Below, piece after piece: positions 61,097 through 64,000 of a stretch of 64,000 bases of DNA. Position 1 is the stretch's first letter, and each line of letters begins with the position of its first letter. Source of the stretch: Haloterrigena turkmenica DSM 5511 (GTDB taxonomy: Archaea; Halobacteriota; Halobacteria; Halobacteriales; Natrialbaceae); contig NC_013743.1 in NCBI RefSeq assembly GCF_000025325.1, forward strand, positions 1,798,001 through 1,862,000, in the 5' to 3' direction. The notes under the pieces are model-generated. The model saw only the letters and a program-made list of their open reading frames with translations, did not search any database and was not told the DNA's origin. A program made the position numbers and the translations under genes.

Positions 61097-61279
61097 TCAG
61101 ACCGTGAGCAACGGGATTCCGAACGCGACGGCCAGACCGAGAAGGGCGACGACGAGGCCGATGCCGACCTCGCGCAGTCCGTACTCGCTCATCGGTGCGG
61201 TCGTCCGCTCGGCCTCGAGGTCGTGGCCGACGTCGGCGCCCGTATCGCCGTCTTCCGTCTGGTGCGTGTCGTCTGCCAT
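61097..61279 (-). CDS. Single-helix membrane protein, DUF7550-like
   Basis: 60 residues: an acidic N-terminus, conserved DLEAERTTAPMSEYGLREV, and a C-terminal helix GIGLVVALLGLAVAFGIPLLTV. Matches my memory of the haloarchaeal DUF7550 family (function unknown). The ATG at 61279 is preferred over 61300. Confidence 0.65.
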   Translation of the reverse strand: MADDTHQTEDGDTGADVGHDLEAERTTAPMSEYGLREVGIGLVVALLGLAVAFGIPLLTV

Positions 61280-61449
61280 ACTCAGCTGTTGCCGACTCAC
61301 CGCCTTAAAGACACCTCTCTCGTCGGCGAGCGGGCGCCTCGATCGTTCCCCGAGGTCGTCGAACGGTCGGTAGGCGCGACTCAGCGTCTCGCAACGAAAC
61401 GCGTCGCGCGGGGCGAGCGCTCCCGCATCGCGTCACGTCAGTCACTACG

Positions 61450-61457
61450 TATTTACA
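61450..61457 (+). promoter_or_regulatory. TATA box of the lipoprotein pair
   Basis: TATTTACA centred 28 nt before the ATG at 61481, a leaderless promoter driving both lipoprotein genes. Confidence 0.55.
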
Positions 61458-61480
61458 CTCCGGCTACCAATACGGTGTCG

Positions 61481-62215
61481 ATGCCCTCCACATCGATCTC
61501 TCGCCGGCGACTGCTCGCAGCGGGCGGCGGCTGTCTCTCGGCTGCGTTCGCCGGCTGCGTCGAGTTCAGCGAAGGGGAATCGGTTTCCGGCCACTCCTCC
61601 GAGGGAGGCACGTTCGAGTCGACCCACGAGTACGAGTCGCTGTCGATCCGCTCGGCGGACGATACGCCCGTCGCCTACTCGAGCGAGGACGCCGCTGAAG
61701 ACGGCGACGAGAACCGAGAGCCGCGACATCTCGATACGGTCTTCGTCACCAACGAGGACGACGCCACGGCGCTGTGGTTCACCGACGCCGCCGCGGACGA
61801 CGACGTCGACACCGCTCGAGCGTTCGTCGAGGAGACCAACTTCGAGAGCGAGACCGTCGTCGTCGACCAGCGCTCGATCGACGACTGCTATCGCCGGCAC
61901 CTGCTGGGCGTCCGCGCGGCGGACGACGAGTTTCGGACGAGCTACTGCCGAGAAATGAAAGCCGCGACGGAGCCGTGCGAGGCCGACAAGACCGTCGTAG
62001 AGGCGATATTCGTCCGCGTTCACCGGCCCTACGGCGATCCCCCCTCGAGTCGGGGGAGCTCCGAACGCACCACCTGCCCGAGCGATGCCGGCGTCGCGAA
62101 CGGCTCCGCGGCGAACGAAACGGACGGAAACGGCACTGAGACCGGCGCGGACGGAACCGGAACCGAAAACGAGACGCACGAACCCGACACCTCGAGCACG
62201 GAGGGCCAGCGATGA
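61481..62215 (+). CDS. Tat lipoprotein of unknown function
   Basis: 244 residues. SRRRLLAAGGGCLSAAFAGC is a Tat signal with a lipobox. The mature part has LDTVFVTNEDDATALWF and several conserved-looking cysteines (DDCYRRHLLG, TSYCREMK, EPCEADK, TTCPSD), perhaps disulfides. The tail (NGS, NET, NGT, NET) is rich in N-glycosylation sequons, fitting an extracellular protein. It overlaps the next lipoprotein by 4 nt. I do not recognise a family. Confidence 0.7.
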   Translation: MPSTSISRRRLLAAGGGCLSAAFAGCVEFSEGESVSGHSSEGGTFESTHEYESLSIRSADDTPVAYSSEDAAEDGDENREPRHLDTVFVTNEDDATALWFTDAAADDDVDTARAFVEETNFESETVVVDQRSIDDCYRRHLLGVRAADDEFRTSYCREMKAATEPCEADKTVVEAIFVRVHRPYGDPPSSRGSSERTTCPSDAGVANGSAANETDGNGTETGADGTGTENETHEPDTSSTEGQR

Positions 62216-63573
62216 GAGGAGACGGTCGAAGCCATCGCCGGCAATTCCTCGTGGGACTCGCCGCGACCGGCAGCGCCGCGCTCGCCGGCTGTAGCGCTCT
62301 CTCGTGGATCGACGACGGCGGGTCGTCGTTCACCGCGGCCGACGCGGCCGACGTGCTCGCCGACGGAACCGAGGCGCCGGAGATCGAGTGGCCGGCGCCG
62401 GTGGTTCCGGCGTCGGACGCCATCGACGACGGCCTCGAGCGCGTCGAGACCCTCCTGGCGGACGTTCCAGACCCGCTCGAGGCCGAGACGGTCCCCAACG
62501 GCGTCGTTCGGCAGTCGATCGGCGAGCGTCGGGACGAGGCCCGCGACCGCCGCGACGAGGCCGCTGCGGCGACCGGGGACGATCGCTACCGCGCGCTGCG
62601 GACGACCCGCGAGGCGCGCGACGCCGCGCGGGCGGCGACGACCACGCTCGACGCCATCGACGCCGAGAACGAAGCGATCATCGCGGACCTGCGCGAGGAG
62701 CGTACCGAGACCCGCTCGAGCGTTCGCGATCGGCTCGAGTCGATCGCCTATCGGGGCGACGGCGCCGGGGACGAACTGCTCCGCGCGGCGCTGTTCTACG
62801 CGCGCCGGGAATCGGACCTCCGACGTGCGGCGGATCGGCTCGGTCGAAATCGGTGGGAGGTCGACGGGGACGCCACCGTCATCGACATCGGCGACGGTGC
62901 CGGTGCGGTCGAGTTCGGGACGGCCACGCGGACCGTCTGGGAACACCTCGCGGAGCGCTTCGACGAGCGAACCGACGAGTCGACGGATCTGACGCCGGTC
63001 TTCGAGGCCGCCCTCGAGGCGTCGACCGAGCGCGTCGAGAGCATCATCATCCCCGACCGATCCGACGAGGACTGGCTCGACGGCATCGTCGACGGGGAAC
63101 TCGACCAGCACACGGAGCAGGTGCTCTGGCGGACGGTGGATCCGGTCTCGAGCGCGGGGGACGGCCTGAACCGGGCCATCGAAGACGGTAACACGGGTAT
63201 CGCACTCTACGAGGCCGTCCGGTTCGAGGTGCTGTACCGGGCCTTCGAACGCATGCGCGGTCGAATCGACGGCGGGACGCTGGCAACCCCCGAATCGGCC
63301 GCGGAGCTCCGCGCGGAGCGAACGGCCGCGATCGAGGCGGCCGACGCAGCCGCCTCGTCGGTGACCGAGCCGTCGATCGGCGCGTACGTCCTCGCAGAGA
63401 CGCTTCGGTCGCTCGAGTGGACCGACGAGAGCGTCCGCCGGGCCGCGGACAACGATCCAGAAGTCGGTGTCTCACTGTTCACCGAGTACGGAGATTACGC
63501 GCGCATCCGGGCCCAACTCGAGGCGCTTCCCAACGCAGTCGAGACCTTCCGGGAGCGACTGCGGTCGGCGTGA
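62212..63573 (+). CDS. Tat lipoprotein of unknown function, helical
   Basis: 453 residues. HRRQFLVGLAATGSAALAGC is a Tat signal and lipobox. The rest is alpha-helical, acidic and Ala/Arg/Glu-rich, with repeated ERxDEARDRRDEA-type heptads at about 100-150 that suggest a coiled coil. No known domain. Coupled to the previous lipoprotein by ATGA overlap, so the two probably act together at the membrane surface. Confidence 0.68.
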   Translation: MRGDGRSHRRQFLVGLAATGSAALAGCSALSWIDDGGSSFTAADAADVLADGTEAPEIEWPAPVVPASDAIDDGLERVETLLADVPDPLEAETVPNGVVRQSIGERRDEARDRRDEAAAATGDDRYRALRTTREARDAARAATTTLDAIDAENEAIIADLREERTETRSSVRDRLESIAYRGDGAGDELLRAALFYARRESDLRRAADRLGRNRWEVDGDATVIDIGDGAGAVEFGTATRTVWEHLAERFDERTDESTDLTPVFEAALEASTERVESIIIPDRSDEDWLDGIVDGELDQHTEQVLWRTVDPVSSAGDGLNRAIEDGNTGIALYEAVRFEVLYRAFERMRGRIDGGTLATPESAAELRAERTAAIEAADAAASSVTEPSIGAYVLAETLRSLEWTDESVRRAADNDPEVGVSLFTEYGDYARIRAQLEALPNAVETFRERLRSA

Positions 63574-63654
63574 GGGCGGCGCCGTTGCGACGGCAGTGAT
63601 AACTCGCCATCGGGACGGAGACCCGTCCGTCGCTCGAGACACCGATGGGGACCA

Positions 63655-63663
63655 CTTTACTAT
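63655..63663 (+). promoter_or_regulatory. Promoter of hisF
   Basis: CTTTACTAT centred about 35 nt before the ATG at 63694. Confidence 0.45.
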
Positions 63664-63693
63664 CCCGGGTTCCAAGGCTCGCACAACGACCAC

Positions 63694-64000
63694 ATGCTGA
63701 CAAAGCGAATCATTCCGTGTATCGACGTGGACTTAGACGAGGACGGGAACCCGGCAGTCTACACCGGCGTCAACTTCGAGGACCTGAAGTACACCGGCGA
63801 TCCGGTGGAGATGGCCAAAGCGTACAACGAGTCCGGCGCCGACGAGTTCGTCTTCCTCGACATCACCGCCTCCGCGGAGGGCCGCGAGACGATGCTCGAC
63901 GTCGTCGAGCGCGTCGCCGACGAGGTCTTCATTCCCCTCACGGTCGGCGGCGGCATCCGCACCACCGACGACATCAAGGAGACGCTGCGGGCCGGCGCCG
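63694..64000 (+). CDS. hisF: Imidazole glycerol phosphate synthase, cyclase subunit (partial at window end)
   Basis: The first 102 codons are visible. [13 protein letters not shown] with the catalytic aspartate of strand 1, [33 protein letters not shown], and [14 protein letters not shown] match HisF. The second catalytic aspartate and the rest of the barrel lie beyond the window. HisF with HisH makes imidazole glycerol phosphate in histidine synthesis. The gene has its own promoter. Confidence 0.95.
   Translation, partial: MLTKRIIPCIDVDLDEDGNPAVYTGVNFEDLKYTGDPVEMAKAYNESGADEFVFLDITASAEGRETMLDVVERVADEVFIPLTVGGGIRTTDDIKETLRAGA

Overview
The window looks like chromosomal DNA of a halophilic archaeon (class Halobacteria), probably a Natrialbales-type genome. 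The base composition is high in G+C, and the predicted proteins are very acidic. Many of the small proteins belong to families restricted to haloarchaea. Lipoproteins carry twin-arginine signals with a lipobox, and many genes have a TATA-like box about 26-29 nt before the start codon (leaderless transcripts), with only occasional Shine-Dalgarno sites. No rRNA, tRNA, CRISPR array, insertion sequence or phage gene was recognised. About 64 protein genes are supported.

Layout. 0.4-6.6 kb: propionyl/acetyl-CoA carboxylase genes (pccB, pccX, pccA) with a nitrilase-like hydrolase, an SRPBCC protein and two small haloarchaeal proteins. 6.8-12.2 kb: a branched-chain amino acid type ABC transporter; its substrate-binding lipoprotein appears circularly permuted, and it faces the livH-M-G-F operon convergently. 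12.5-17.7 kb: a sodium:neurotransmitter-symporter family carrier, an SDR, a stand-alone response regulator, a glycerophosphodiesterase, YjbQ and a HEAT-repeat protein. 17.8-25.6 kb: the PrkA1-PrkA2-YeaH-SpoVR stress/kinase operon. 26-31.4 kb: conserved small proteins, a PHP phosphoesterase with an asparagine-synthase-like ATPase, amphi-Trp and Mrp/ApbC. 31.5-37.8 kb: a respiratory-looking module (four-cluster Fe-S protein, NrfD membrane subunit, two paralogous small membrane proteins), followed by a cupin, a Bat/HTH-10 regulator and three tandem DUF2249 genes. 37.8-44.4 kb: an epoxide-hydrolase-like enzyme, a 41-residue zinc-finger protein, gatC-gatA, a winged-helix protein, NRDE/TANGO2 and a BCCT carrier. 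44.5-59.3 kb: menaquinone genes in three blocks (menA-C-E, menB, menF-D) separated by an iron/peroxidase-like lipoprotein group, a beta-helix protein and a membrane DnaJ protein. 59.4-64 kb: a molybdopterin oxidoreductase, small proteins, two unknown lipoproteins and the start of hisF.

How it fits together. The menaquinone pathway would supply the quinone used by an NrfD-type quinol module. The cupin, HTH-10 regulator and DUF2249 genes share a 12-bp palindrome (consensus CGAAYRYRTTCG). It begins exactly 50 nt before the start codon in three genes, an A-for-T variant occupies the same position in a fourth, and a CT-centred variant lies 52 nt before the cupin. I read this as a small, probably oxygen- or redox-linked regulon run by the local regulator.

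The most unusual observations are (1) the circular permutation of the substrate-binding protein, (2) the fixed-position palindrome, including one copy that drives a promoter with no obvious gene, and (3) four copies of a noncoding dispersed repeat, arranged as two inward-facing pairs, one of which brackets a 4-kb block containing menB. All calls come from reading the sequence; no database search was run.
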